Source: DASUZB01 sp036377075 (GTDB lineage Bacteria; Actinomycetota; CALGFH01). From it: a stretch of DNA of 58,993 nucleotides. A program made the position numbers and the translations under genes. The notes under the pieces were generated by a model. That model was not told the DNA's origin and searched no databases. It worked only from the letters and a program-made list of their open reading frames with translations. The stretch lies in NCBI GenBank assembly GCA_036377075.1, contig DASUZB010000323.1:1-58993 (forward strand), given 5' to 3'. Shown here in pieces: positions 30,402-38,300 of the stretch (position 1 is its first letter; each line of letters begins with the position of its first letter).

Positions 30402-31598
30402 TTGGCGGCGCCAGCGAAGGTCTCGCTCGCCCAGGCACGCGCCCACGTGCTGGTCAAGCAGGGGCTCGCCGGGGACGGCCTCGGCGGCGTGCTCGACGCC
30501 CTGGCCGCCACCGCCGGCATCTACGGCACCGCGCCCACCTGCTACCTCTCCTGCGCCGCCCGGATCAAGGGCTTCCGGATCGCCCAGCTCGACGAGGAGC
30601 TCTACGCCAAGCGCAGCGTCGTGCGGCTGCGCTGCATGCGCGGGATGAGCTACATCGAGCCGCTCGACCTGCTGCCCGCCCTCGCCTCGTGCACCGGGGA
30701 GGCGCCCGACAAGACCCTCGAGCGCGTCGCCAAGTGGGGCGAGCTCACCGAGGACGAGGCGCTGGCGCTGGCCGACCGCATCGAGTCGGCGATGGCCGGC
30801 AAGCCACCGTTGACCCTCAGGGAGATCCGCGAGCTGCTCGGCGACGTCCCCGGCGGCAAGGCGGCGCTGCAGATGACCGTGGCGCTGCTCACCAGGACCG
30901 GTCGGATCGTCCGCTCCGAGGTGCGCGGCTCGTGGCGCAGCGACAACTACGCCTACGCACGCTGGGCCGACTGGCTCGGCGCGCCGCTGGAGCGGGTCGG
31001 GCCGGAGGCCGGGCGCGTCGAGCTGGCGCGCCGCTACCTGCGCGCGCTCGGGCCGGCGGGCGGCAACGACCTGCAGTGGTGGAGCGGCTGGACGAAGCGG
31101 GACACGACCGCGGCGCTGGCCGCCCTCGGCGACGAGCTGGCCCCGGTCTCCCTCGACGGCGCCGACGCCTGGGTCGCCGCCGGGGAGCTGGAGCGGCTCA
31201 CCGGGACCGAACCGGCGGAGGGCCGGGGCGTGCGGCTGCTGCCGGTCTGGGATCCCTACTTCATGTCGTACGCGACCTCGCCCGCCGGCCGGGCCCGCCA
31301 GGTGGCCGCGAAGGACTACCCCCGCATCTACGACAAGTCCGGCAACGGCACCTCGACGGTGGCGGTCGACGGCGTCGCCGCCGGCGTCTGGGAGCTCGAC
31401 CCGGACGCCGGCACGGTCACGGTGGCGCCCTTCGGCAGGGCGCTGGCGTCACGGTGGGACGAGTTCGAGGCCCAGGTCGCCCGCGTCTCGTCGGCGACCG
31501 GCGTGGCGCTGGACCTGCGGCGGGCCGCCGCGCCCGGCAAGCTGGCCGATGGCGCCCGCAACGCCTACCTCTCCCCCATCTCCCTCGGCGGGCGCTGA
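30402..31598 (+). CDS. Winged-helix DNA-binding domain protein (HTH_42, YcaQ/AlkZ-like fold)
   Basis: 398 residues from TTG 30402 with GGGAGG just upstream; no ATG fits. Tandem winged-helix features of the HTH_42 family are visible: YLSCAARIKGFRIAQLDEEL, VVRLRCMRGMSYIEPLDLLP, GKPPLTLREIRELL, and the C-terminal LLPVWDPYFMSY with DGVAAGVWELDPD. AlkZ/YcaQ enzymes unhook interstrand DNA crosslinks and need a Q-x-Q or Q-x-D motif near the N-terminus. At the matching place this protein reads TAGIYGTAPTCYL, so glycosylase activity is doubtful. Confidence 0.72.
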   Translation: MAAPAKVSLAQARAHVLVKQGLAGDGLGGVLDALAATAGIYGTAPTCYLSCAARIKGFRIAQLDEELYAKRSVVRLRCMRGMSYIEPLDLLPALASCTGEAPDKTLERVAKWGELTEDEALALADRIESAMAGKPPLTLREIRELLGDVPGGKAALQMTVALLTRTGRIVRSEVRGSWRSDNYAYARWADWLGAPLERVGPEAGRVELARRYLRALGPAGGNDLQWWSGWTKRDTTAALAALGDELAPVSLDGADAWVAAGELERLTGTEPAEGRGVRLLPVWDPYFMSYATSPAGRARQVAAKDYPRIYDKSGNGTSTVAVDGVAAGVWELDPDAGTVTVAPFGRALASRWDEFEAQVARVSSATGVALDLRRAAAPGKLADGARNAYLSPISLGGR

Positions 31599-31607
31599 CG
31601 GGGAGGG

Positions 31608-31829
31608 CTACCGGCGGCTGGCGGCCGCAGCTTCCAGCTTCAGGGCCAGCACCGGGCAGGCGCTGACGGCGCGGCGGGCGTGGTCGGCGAGGTCGCGGCC
31701 GACCGGGGTCGGGTCGACGATCGGGTAGCCCCAGTCGTCGAGGGTGATGCGCTCGGGGAGGAGCTGGGCGCACAGGCCGTGGCCGTCGCAGGCGATCGGG
31801 TCGACGCGCAGCCGTCTGGTCAGCGCCAT
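31608..31829 (-). CDS. [3Fe-4S]-type ferredoxin
   Basis: 73 residues. The cluster motif is Cys-x2-His-x2-Cys (CDGHGLC near residue 15) with a third ligand in SACPVLAL, the pattern of small actinobacterial ferredoxins. It carries single electrons in the cytoplasm. The ATG at 31829 overlaps the 3' end of the NuoF-like gene by 10 bases, making it the last gene of the five-gene electron-transfer operon, and it is likely a redox partner of the NuoF-like protein. Confidence 0.87.
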   Translation of the reverse strand: MALTRRLRVDPIACDGHGLCAQLLPERITLDDWGYPIVDPTPVGRDLADHARRAVSACPVLALKLEAAAASRR

Positions 31830-33148
31830 GGCTGCCCTCCCCGTGGGGCGGGCAGCGCGCTCGGCCGGCCGGCGCCGGCGCAGGGGCCGCGGTGGAGGTG
31901 CCACTGGACGTCGTCGGCGAACACGTCCAGGGCGCTGCGCAGCAGGCGGACGGCGCCGTCGGGCAGGCGGCAGGCGCCGCGGCCCTCGACCTGGCCGGCC
32001 CAGCGCCGCAGCTGCTCGACCGTGTCCGGGCGGGCGCGGCCGTCGCGCAGCTCCGCGGCCGCCCGCGCGAGCGCGCCGAGGCCGAACACGCAGGGGCCGC
32101 ACTGGCCGGCGGACTCCCCCGCCAGCCAGCCGAGCACGCGGGCGGTCTCGGCGACGCCGCAGGCGCCGTCGGGGAGCACCACCACCGCGCCGCAGCCCAT
32201 CGCCGCGCCGAGCGGCCGCAGGCTCTGGTTGTCGAGGCGGGCAAGGGGCGCCGTGCCGGCCCCGAGCCAGCTGCCGAAGTAGCCGCCGACCAGGACCGCC
32301 GCGACCCCGTCCGGCGCGCCGCCGGCCGCGCCGACCAGCTCGCCGAGCGCGGCGCCGACGCCGGCCTCGTAGACGCCCGGCGCGGCGACCGCGCCGGAGA
32401 GCGTCACCAGGGCGCTGCCCGGCTGCTCGGCGGTGCCGAGCTGGCGGAACCACTCCGGCCCGAAGCGCAGGACCTGGGCGAGGTGCGCCAGGGTCTCGAC
32501 GTTGTCGACCAGGGTGGGGCGGCCGCCGACGCCACGCTGGAACGGGCGCGAGCCGGTCGGCGCGGCCGGCCCGCCGTCGAGCCAGCGCACCAGCGCGGTC
32601 TCCTCGCCGGCGACGTAGCGCGACGGCAGCGCGGCCAGCCGCACGGTCGCGGCGGGCTCGGCGCGGCGTTCCAGCAGCGCCCGTTCGACCGCGCCGAGCG
32701 CGGCGGGTGCGCCCACGTCGACGCAGACGACCACCTCGTCGGCGCCGACGGCGGCGGCGGCCAGCAGTGCCCCGTCGAGCACCAGGTGCGGGGCGGTGGT
32801 CAGCAGCAGCTTGTCCTTGGCGCTCGCCGGCTCGCCCTCGGAGCCGTTGACCACCACCACCGGCGTGCGGCGGCCCTGGCGGACGGCGCGCAGCTTGGTG
32901 CCGGTCGGGAAGCTGGCGCCGCCGCGGCCCCGCAGGCCGGACCGCTCGACCGCGGCGACGAAGCCGTCGAGGGGGCGGCCGGGCCGCGGCGGCGCCGGGT
33001 AGACGGCCCGGTGCCGGGCGAGCGGGACGGCGCCGCCGTGCCCGTCGAGGCCGTCGAGCAGCCGCGGCAGCCCCACCGGCCCGGTGGGGCCGGCCGGAGC
33101 CACGCCCGCGCGGGCGTCCAGCCCGAGGCGGTCAGCGACCATGCCCAT
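31820..33148 (-). CDS. NuoF-like NADH/FMN/Fe-S oxidoreductase
   Basis: 442 residues. The FMN/NADH motif GRGGASFPTGTK is near 75 and VVVNGSEGEPASAKDK follows; an SLBB-like domain (SALVTLSGAVAAPGVYEAGV) leads to the C-terminal Fe-S domain. In NuoF four Cys hold the N3 cluster; here the first is Ala347 (ESAGQCGPC), while Cys350, Cys353 and Cys393 remain. The cluster may therefore be [3Fe-4S] or have another ligand. It would oxidise NAD(P)H and feed the ferredoxin or the heme membrane protein. Its start overlaps the ferric-reductase-like gene by 17 bases. Confidence 0.83.
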   Translation of the reverse strand: MGMVADRLGLDARAGVAPAGPTGPVGLPRLLDGLDGHGGAVPLARHRAVYPAPPRPGRPLDGFVAAVERSGLRGRGGASFPTGTKLRAVRQGRRTPVVVVNGSEGEPASAKDKLLLTTAPHLVLDGALLAAAAVGADEVVVCVDVGAPAALGAVERALLERRAEPAATVRLAALPSRYVAGEETALVRWLDGGPAAPTGSRPFQRGVGGRPTLVDNVETLAHLAQVLRFGPEWFRQLGTAEQPGSALVTLSGAVAAPGVYEAGVGAALGELVGAAGGAPDGVAAVLVGGYFGSWLGAGTAPLARLDNQSLRPLGAAMGCGAVVVLPDGACGVAETARVLGWLAGESAGQCGPCVFGLGALARAAAELRDGRARPDTVEQLRRWAGQVEGRGACRLPDGAVRLLRSALDVFADDVQWHLHRGPCAGAGRPSALPAPRGGQPWR

Positions 33149-33731
33149 GCCGGACCACCTCCCCAGGGAGCGGCGCCGCGGCCGCGACCGGCGCGCTCGG
33201 GGCGGCGCCGAGCCGCCACCACACCGCGGCGAGGACCGCCACGGCGGCGGCCACGTCGACCGCGAGCATCCAGGCGCGGCCCGCGTCGCTGCCGGTGCCG
33301 AGCCCGTGGACCAGGGCGACCGGCCAGCAGCCGTAGGCGAGCCAGTGCACCGCCCGCCAGGTGCGGTGGCCCAGCCGCGCCCGCAGCAGGCTGGTGACCA
33401 GCACCGCGAGCAGCAGGTCGAGGGCGACGGCGCCGAGGCCGAGCCACAGCGGCCGGTACGACGAGCCGAACGGCACCACCGCGTCCAGCCAGCGGATCGG
33501 GACGTACCCGTCGACCACGGTCGTGGCCACGTGCAGCACCAGGAAGACGAGCACCAGCAGGGAGAGGTTGCGGTGCAGCCGCTCGGTCACGAAGCGGGGC
33601 CAGCGGGCGCTCGCCCAGCGGGCCGAGTTGGTGATCCCGAGCACCACGGTCGCGGTCAGCAGCAGCAGCGCCACCGCGCCGCTGCCGCGGGTCAGGTACC
33701 AGAGCGCCCTGGTCGAGGCGAGGGTGCTCAT
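33132..33731 (-). CDS. Ferric-reductase-like transmembrane heme protein
   Basis: 199 residues from ATG 33731 (ATGA overlap with apbE). Five or six helices carry four histidines in two pairs, His53/His67 and His129/His142 (RLHRNLSLLVLVFLVLHVAT and WRAVHWLAYGCWPVALVHGL), consistent with two stacked b-hemes spanning the membrane, as in ferric reductases and MsrQ. No NAD- or FAD-binding domain is fused, so electrons must come from a partner, presumably the NuoF-like protein or ferredoxin. Confidence 0.83.
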   Translation of the reverse strand: MSTLASTRALWYLTRGSGAVALLLLTATVVLGITNSARWASARWPRFVTERLHRNLSLLVLVFLVLHVATTVVDGYVPIRWLDAVVPFGSSYRPLWLGLGAVALDLLLAVLVTSLLRARLGHRTWRAVHWLAYGCWPVALVHGLGTGSDAGRAWMLAVDVAAAVAVLAAVWWRLGAAPSAPVAAAAPLPGEVVRHGHGR

Positions 33732-34729
33732 CCCGCCACGGCCTCGAGGGGCGCGGGCCAGCCGGCCACCCGGACGACCGAGCCGTCGGGGCGGACCAGG
33801 CGGGCGGGGAGGCCGAGCGAGGCGAGCCAGGCGGGGCTGGCCTCGCCGCGGACCATCGCGGCGGTGGCGGCGACGTTGGCGTCGACGCAGGTCGCGGCGG
33901 CCACGCTGACGGTGCGCCAGACGACCCGCGCCGGCCGGCCGCTGGCGGGGTCGACGATGTGGTGGAGCTGCTCGCCGCCGCGGGTCCAGCGGCGCACCGT
34001 GCTCGACGAGGTCGCCAGGGCACCACCGTGGATGCGCACGGTCTCGCCGTCGGCGCCGGCGGCGGCGTCGTGGGCGTCGGCGACCCGCACCGACCAGCCG
34101 CCGGGCGGCGGCTCGCCGGCGGTGGCGACGTCGCCGCCGAGGCTGACCAGCACGCCGCAGCCGGCGGCTTCGGCCGCCCTGGCGGCGGCGCGGTCGGCGG
34201 CCAGCGCCTTGGCGGTCGCGCCCAGGTCGAGCAGGACGCCGGCGGGCACGCGCACGAGGCCGCGGGCGCGGTCGACGCGCACCTGCCGCCACCCGGGCAC
34301 GGTGGCCACGCGCAGCAGCGGCCGGCCGGCACGCGGGACGGCGGCGAAGTCACGGTCGTAGCCGAGCACCCTGACCGCCTCGCCGACCGTCGGGTCGACG
34401 TCGCCGTCGCTGGCGCGCGCGGCGCGCAGGGCGACCTCGAGCGCCTCCAGCAGCCCGGGGCCGACCGCCACCGGCCGGCCGCCAGCGCGGTTGACGCGCT
34501 CGAGCTCCGAGTCCGGGCGGAAGCGGCTGCAGGCACGGTCGACCGCATCCACCTCCGCGGCGACGGCCTGGCGCACGAGCTCCAGCGAGTCGGTGCCGGT
34601 GACCAGCACCACCGCGCCGGTGCCGAGCGCACGAAGCCGCCAGGCCACGAGCGGGTCAGGGTCACGGCCGCCGTCGTCCTGCCTGCGGGGCATCCGCGGG
34701 AAGCCGGCCCGGCCGCTCCGCGCCATCAC
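33728..34729 (-). CDS. apbE: FAD:protein FMN transferase
   Basis: 333 residues. ApbE motifs are present in order: VDRACSRFRPDSELERVNRA near 60-80, DPTVGEAVRVLGYDRD, LLDLGATAKALAADRAAA (FAD site), CGVLVSLGGDVATAG, ATSSSTVRRW and HHIVDPASGRPA with the metal-binding Asp/Thr region (TCVDANVAATAAM). The enzyme attaches FMN to a Thr or Ser of extracytoplasmic electron carriers. No typical signal peptide is seen. No acceptor with a canonical flavinylation motif (D-x-S/T-G-A-T) is evident in the operon. It overlaps neighbours by ATGA on both sides. Confidence 0.87.
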   Translation of the reverse strand: MMARSGRAGFPRMPRRQDDGGRDPDPLVAWRLRALGTGAVVLVTGTDSLELVRQAVAAEVDAVDRACSRFRPDSELERVNRAGGRPVAVGPGLLEALEVALRAARASDGDVDPTVGEAVRVLGYDRDFAAVPRAGRPLLRVATVPGWRQVRVDRARGLVRVPAGVLLDLGATAKALAADRAAARAAEAAGCGVLVSLGGDVATAGEPPPGGWSVRVADAHDAAAGADGETVRIHGGALATSSSTVRRWTRGGEQLHHIVDPASGRPARVVWRTVSVAAATCVDANVAATAAMVRGEASPAWLASLGLPARLVRPDGSVVRVAGWPAPLEAVAG

Positions 34730-35028
34730 GAGCCTCCCGAGGTGACGCTGCCCGACCCGCCGGACGCCGACGGCGCGGCGGCCGGGGCCTGCAGCTGGTC
34801 GCTGCCGTCGTCCTGCGACGAGGAGTCGTCGGACTGGCTGCTGGTCACGGTGGTGGTGGTCGTCGTCGTGGCGCTGGCCTGCTGGCTGTGGCCGGGGAAG
34901 GCCCGGGCGGCGAGCCCGGCGAACAGCCCGGTGAGGGCCAGCGAGCCGGCGACCAGCCAGCGGGTCAGCCGTGACACCCGGTGCAGCCCGGCGTCGCGCC
35001 GGGCCACGGCCCTGGGGTCCGGTGGCAT
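34726..35028 (-). CDS. Small single-pass membrane protein, Ser/Thr/Asp-rich tail
   Basis: 100 residues from ATG 35028, with GAGGAG seven bases upstream. A basic N-terminus, one helix (WLVAGSLALTGLFAGLAARA) and an exported low-complexity tail (a run of Thr, then SSQSDDSSSQDDGSDQ and SGGSGS). First gene of the flavin/heme operon, overlapping apbE by ATGA. It lacks an FMN_bind signature but occupies the position where an ApbE acceptor or membrane anchor is often encoded; Ser/Thr in the tail could in principle be flavinylated, which is speculative. Confidence 0.7.
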   Translation of the reverse strand: MPPDPRAVARRDAGLHRVSRLTRWLVAGSLALTGLFAGLAARAFPGHSQQASATTTTTTTVTSSQSDDSSSQDDGSDQLQAPAAAPSASGGSGSVTSGGS

Positions 35029-35130
35029 GGAATGCTCCTCTCGGTCGGCGGGTCGACTGCGGGGCAGTGTCCTCGCGCCGGGCAAGAGGCCGTCGAGTGG
35101 AGTTCGAGAAGACGGTAAGAAAGCGCCGCC

Positions 35131-35171
35131 GGGGGTCCGGGGGCTCAAGGAGCGAAGCGGTAGCCCCCCGG
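35131..35171 (+). repeat. Dispersed GC-rich hairpin repeat, copy B
   Basis: G-run, GTCC, G-run, CTCAAGGAGCGAAGCGGTAG, C-run, GG. It matches copy A (11384-11427) except for two or three substitutions and shorter G/C runs. GGGGGCT/AGCCCCC can form a 7-bp stem around a 16-base loop. It sits between the divergent electron-transfer operon and the YceI gene. Confidence 0.8.
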
Positions 35172-35180
35172 TCAACAAGG

Positions 35181-35220
35181 GACGCTCTCGACCTGCTCTT
35201 GAGCGTCTCTTACCCTCCTC
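35181..35220. promoter_or_regulatory. Candidate regulatory region for yceI and the divergent flavin/heme operon
   Basis: A GACGCTC/GAGCGTC dyad (35181-35187 and 35201-35207) flanks TCTCGACCTGC, an 11-mer found again at 38219-38229 before the GT2 gene. A TCTTACC block follows at about 35208, repeated after 11 bases as TCTCACC, while its complement GGTAAGA lies at about 35114 facing the other way. OmpR-type regulators bind such 11-base-spaced half-sites; the nearby MprA-like protein is the candidate. Pattern only. Confidence 0.4.
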
Positions 35221-35288
35221 TCACCCACGCGGCGCACGATGCTGCCCGACCGCGCGGGAGGCCCGCGCCGTGATGACGAGGAGGAACC

Positions 35289-36005
35289 GTGAACGCACCC
35301 GTGCGAGCGCGCCGCTGGCGCTGGGCGGCGGTCGGCGTCGGCGCCGCCGTGCTGGTGGCCGTCGGCGGCCCGTACGTGTACACGCACCTGATCGAGGGCA
35401 AGGCCCCGGCGCCGCTGAGCGCGGCGTCCGGCTCGGCGACCACCCAGACGGCCGGCGCGAGCGCGGCGGCGGACGACCAGCCGGTCGACGGCACCTGGAA
35501 GGTGGGCAGCGGCTCGCAGGCCGGCTACCGGGTCAAGGAGGTCCTGTTCGGGCAGCAGAACGAGGCCGTCGGCCGGACCTCGTCGGTGAGCGGCCAGCTG
35601 GCGGTCAAGGGGTCCCAGGTCACCAGCGGCAGCTTCTCGGTCGACCTCACCACCGTGCAGAGCGACCAGAGCCGCAGGGACGGCCAGTTCCAGGGACGGA
35701 TCATGGACACCGCCACCTACCCGACCGCGACCTTCGCCCTCACCCAGCCGATCGCGCTGCCGTCGCTGCCCGCCGACGGGGCCAGCGTCAGCGCCAAGGC
35801 GCTGGGCAAGCTCACCCTCCACGGCACCACCCGCGACGTGACCGTCACCGTGACGGCCAAGCGCAGCGGCGAGACGTTCCAGCTCAGCGGCCAGATCCCG
35901 GTCACCTTCGCCGACTGGAACATCCCCAACCCGAGCTTCGGCGGCCTGGTCACCACCGAGGACCACGGGCAGGTCGAGTTCCTGCTGGTGCTCACCCATG
36001 CCTGA
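35289..36005 (+). CDS. YceI-family lipid/isoprenoid-binding protein, membrane-anchored
   Basis: 238 residues from GTG 35289 (GAGGAA upstream). An N-terminal anchor helix (WAAVGVGAAVLVAVGGPYVY) precedes the YceI lipocalin-like beta barrel (about 70-238): DGTWKVGSGSQAGYRVKEVL, SGSFSVDLTTVQSDQSRRDG, RIMDTATYPTATFALT, and LTLHGTTRDVTVTV. YceI proteins bind polyisoprenoids in the envelope; some sit with cytochrome b561-like proteins, in line with the divergent heme operon. Its end overlaps a possible upstream start of the response regulator. Confidence 0.9.
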   Translation: MNAPVRARRWRWAAVGVGAAVLVAVGGPYVYTHLIEGKAPAPLSAASGSATTQTAGASAAADDQPVDGTWKVGSGSQAGYRVKEVLFGQQNEAVGRTSSVSGQLAVKGSQVTSGSFSVDLTTVQSDQSRRDGQFQGRIMDTATYPTATFALTQPIALPSLPADGASVSAKALGKLTLHGTTRDVTVTVTAKRSGETFQLSGQIPVTFADWNIPNPSFGGLVTTEDHGQVEFLLVLTHA

Positions 36006-36066
36006 GCCGGCGGTCGCCGTTCCCGAGGCCGCGCGCGGCGCGGCGCCGGGCGCTACCGTTGCGTCC

Positions 36067-36747
36067 ATGCCGAACCGGGTGCTGCTCGCCGAGGACGACC
36101 GCGCCACGCGCGAGTCGCTGGTGCGCGCGCTGCAGCTCGAGGGCTACCAGGTCCGCTCGGTCGCCGACGGCTCGGGCGTGTTCGAGGCGATCGCGGAGGA
36201 GCCGGCCGACGTGCTCGTGCTGGACCTGATGATGCCGCACGTCGGCGGGCTGACGGTCTGCCAGCGGCTGCGGGCGCGCAACGACCGCACCCCGATCCTG
36301 ATCGTGACCGCGCGCACCGAGGTGTCCGACCGGGTCGCCGGCCTCGACGCCGGCGCCGACGACTACCTCCCCAAGCCGTTCGCCCTCGACGAGCTGCTCG
36401 CGCGGGTGCGGGCGCTGCTGCGGCGCGCCAGCTACGACGAGCCGGACCGCGAGCTGCGCGTCGCCGACCTGCGCATGGACGAGGCGGCGCGGCGGGCCTG
36501 GCGCGACGGCCGCGAGCTGGAGCTGACCAAGACCGAGTTCGACCTGCTGCAGCTCCTGCTGCGCAACGCCGGCATCGTGCTCACCCACTCGACCATCTAC
36601 GAGCGCATCTGGAACTACGACTTCGGGCCCGAGTCCAAGGCCCTGTCCGTCTACGTCGGCTACCTGCGCCGCAAGACCGAGGCGGCCGGCGAGCCCCGGC
36701 TGCTCCACACCGTCCGCGGCGTCGGCTACACCCTGCGACCGCCATGA
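36067..36747 (+). CDS. OmpR/MprA-type response regulator
   Basis: 226 residues. Receiver domain 1-115: acidic pair LLAEDDRA, phospho-acceptor Asp in VLVLDLMMPHVGG, Thr in LIVTAR and Lys in LPKPFALDELLARV. The C-terminal winged HTH is of OmpR type (ELTKTEFDLLQLLLRNAGIV, then SVYVGYLRRKTE). ATG 36067 is taken because MPNRVLLAEDD is the normal start; an ATG at 35998 overlapping YceI is possible. It overlaps the kinase gene by ATGA. Confidence 0.92.
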   Translation: MPNRVLLAEDDRATRESLVRALQLEGYQVRSVADGSGVFEAIAEEPADVLVLDLMMPHVGGLTVCQRLRARNDRTPILIVTARTEVSDRVAGLDAGADDYLPKPFALDELLARVRALLRRASYDEPDRELRVADLRMDEAARRAWRDGRELELTKTEFDLLQLLLRNAGIVLTHSTIYERIWNYDFGPESKALSVYVGYLRRKTEAAGEPRLLHTVRGVGYTLRPP

Positions 36748-38192
36748 CCCTGCGCGCCCGCCTGGCCGTCGCGCTGGCCGTGCTGGCGGCGCTGGCGGTC
36801 GCGGCGGTCGCGGCGGTCAGCTACGCGGCGACCGACCAGCGCCTGCGCGACGAGGTCGACAGCAGCCTGGTGGCCGCCACCTACCAGCCCCTTCCGAACG
36901 GCCACCTCCCCGGCGACTACTGCGAGCGCCGTGGCGACGACGACACCGGCCCCGGCTACCGCGTCTCCCTGCCCGGCGGCCTGATCCAGTGCCTCGACGC
37001 GGCCGGGCACGTCGGCAACCACAACGGGCCGCCCGGGGTGCCGACCGACCGGCCGGGGGTGGACCTGTCCGCCAGGACCGCCCCGCGCCACCCCCGCGGC
37101 GACGCCTACGGCGACCACGACGGCGACGAGCCGCACCCGGGCGGCGGATACCGGCCGTCCGCGCTGTGGACGCAGAGCTTCGGCGGGCAGCGCTACCGGG
37201 TGGTGGCCGTGCCGCTGCCCGGCGGCGGCGAGCTGCGCATCGGCCGCAGCCTGGTCGAGACCGAGCGCGTGCTCGGCTCGGTCCGCGACAACTCGATCCT
37301 GGTCGGGCTCGTGATCATCGTCCTGGCCGCCCTCGCCGGGCTGGTGGTGGCGCGCCGCGCCACCGGGCCGGTGACGCGCCTGACCGACGCGGCCGAGGCG
37401 ATCGCGGCCAGCGGCCGGCTGGACATCGAGGTGCCCGAGGGCGGCCGCGGCCGCGACGAGATCGGCCGGCTCGCGCGCGCCTTCGCCGCCATGCTCGCCG
37501 CCCTGACCCGCTCCCGCGAGCAGCAGCAGCGCCTCGTCCAGGACGCCGGCCACGAGCTGCGCACGCCGCTGACCAGCCTGCGTGCCAACATCGACACGCT
37601 GCGCCGCTACCAGAACCTGGAGGCCGGCGCGCGCGAGCGCCTCCTCGGCGACCTCGACGGCGAGCTGCGGGAGCTGTCCGGGCTGGTCGACGAGCTGGTC
37701 GCGCTCGCCGTCGACCGCTACGACGACGAGCCGGAGCAGACGGTCGCGCTCGACGCGCTCGGCGAGCGCGCCGCCGACCGCACGCGGCGCCGCAGCGGCC
37801 GCAAGATCCTGGTCGACGCCGAGCCCGCCAAGGTGGTGGCGAAGCCGCAGCAGCTGCTGCGCGCGGTCGGCAACCTGCTCGACAACGCGGTCAAGTTCAG
37901 CCCCGACGGCACCCCGATCGAGCTGACCGTCCGTCCCGGCCGCCTGCAGGTGCGCGACCACGGCCCGGGGATCGCCCCCGAGGACGTGGCGCACGTCTTC
38001 GACCGTTTCTACCGCGCCGTCGACGCCCGCAGCCTGCCGGGCTCCGGGCTCGGCCTGGCGATCGTGCGCCAGGTGGTGGAGGACGGCGGCGGCAGCGTCC
38101 GCGCGGCCAACCACCCCGACGGCGGCGCCGTCTTCACCGTGGAGCTGCCGGTGGCCGGGGACGACCCGTCGCCCGACGGCGCCACCGGCTGA
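36744..38192 (+). CDS. MprB-like sensor histidine kinase with His/Asp-rich sensor loop
   Basis: 482 residues. TM1 (about 7-27) and TM2 (about 185-205) bracket an extracytoplasmic domain with two Cys (YCERRG and QCLDAAGH) and a His/Asp/Gly-rich segment around 110-135 (HPRGDAYGDHDGDEPHP). A HAMP domain follows, then the H-box GHELRTPLTSLRANIDTLR, N-box NLLDNAVKFSPDG, G1 DHGPGIAPEDVAHVFDRFYR and G2 GLGLAIVRQ. Membrane kinase paired with the upstream regulator. The His/Asp loop could sense metal or oxidant, inference only. Confidence 0.92.
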   Translation: MTLRARLAVALAVLAALAVAAVAAVSYAATDQRLRDEVDSSLVAATYQPLPNGHLPGDYCERRGDDDTGPGYRVSLPGGLIQCLDAAGHVGNHNGPPGVPTDRPGVDLSARTAPRHPRGDAYGDHDGDEPHPGGGYRPSALWTQSFGGQRYRVVAVPLPGGGELRIGRSLVETERVLGSVRDNSILVGLVIIVLAALAGLVVARRATGPVTRLTDAAEAIAASGRLDIEVPEGGRGRDEIGRLARAFAAMLAALTRSREQQQRLVQDAGHELRTPLTSLRANIDTLRRYQNLEAGARERLLGDLDGELRELSGLVDELVALAVDRYDDEPEQTVALDALGERAADRTRRRSGRKILVDAEPAKVVAKPQQLLRAVGNLLDNAVKFSPDGTPIELTVRPGRLQVRDHGPGIAPEDVAHVFDRFYRAVDARSLPGSGLGLAIVRQVVEDGGGSVRAANHPDGGAVFTVELPVAGDDPSPDGATG

Positions 38193-38300
38193 AGCACCCG
38201 CGGGAGTTCTTGCCAGGTTCTCGACCTGCCCAGGACCCGGCCTTACCCGGCCTCGCCAGGATCGTCGTGACGACATCGCCACACGACAGGAGGCCCGGCA

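Noticed and set aside
28683..31598. A 971-codon plus-strand frame
   Set aside because: The first 573 codons are antisense to the PYROXD2-like gene; only the part from TTG 30402 is a protein family.
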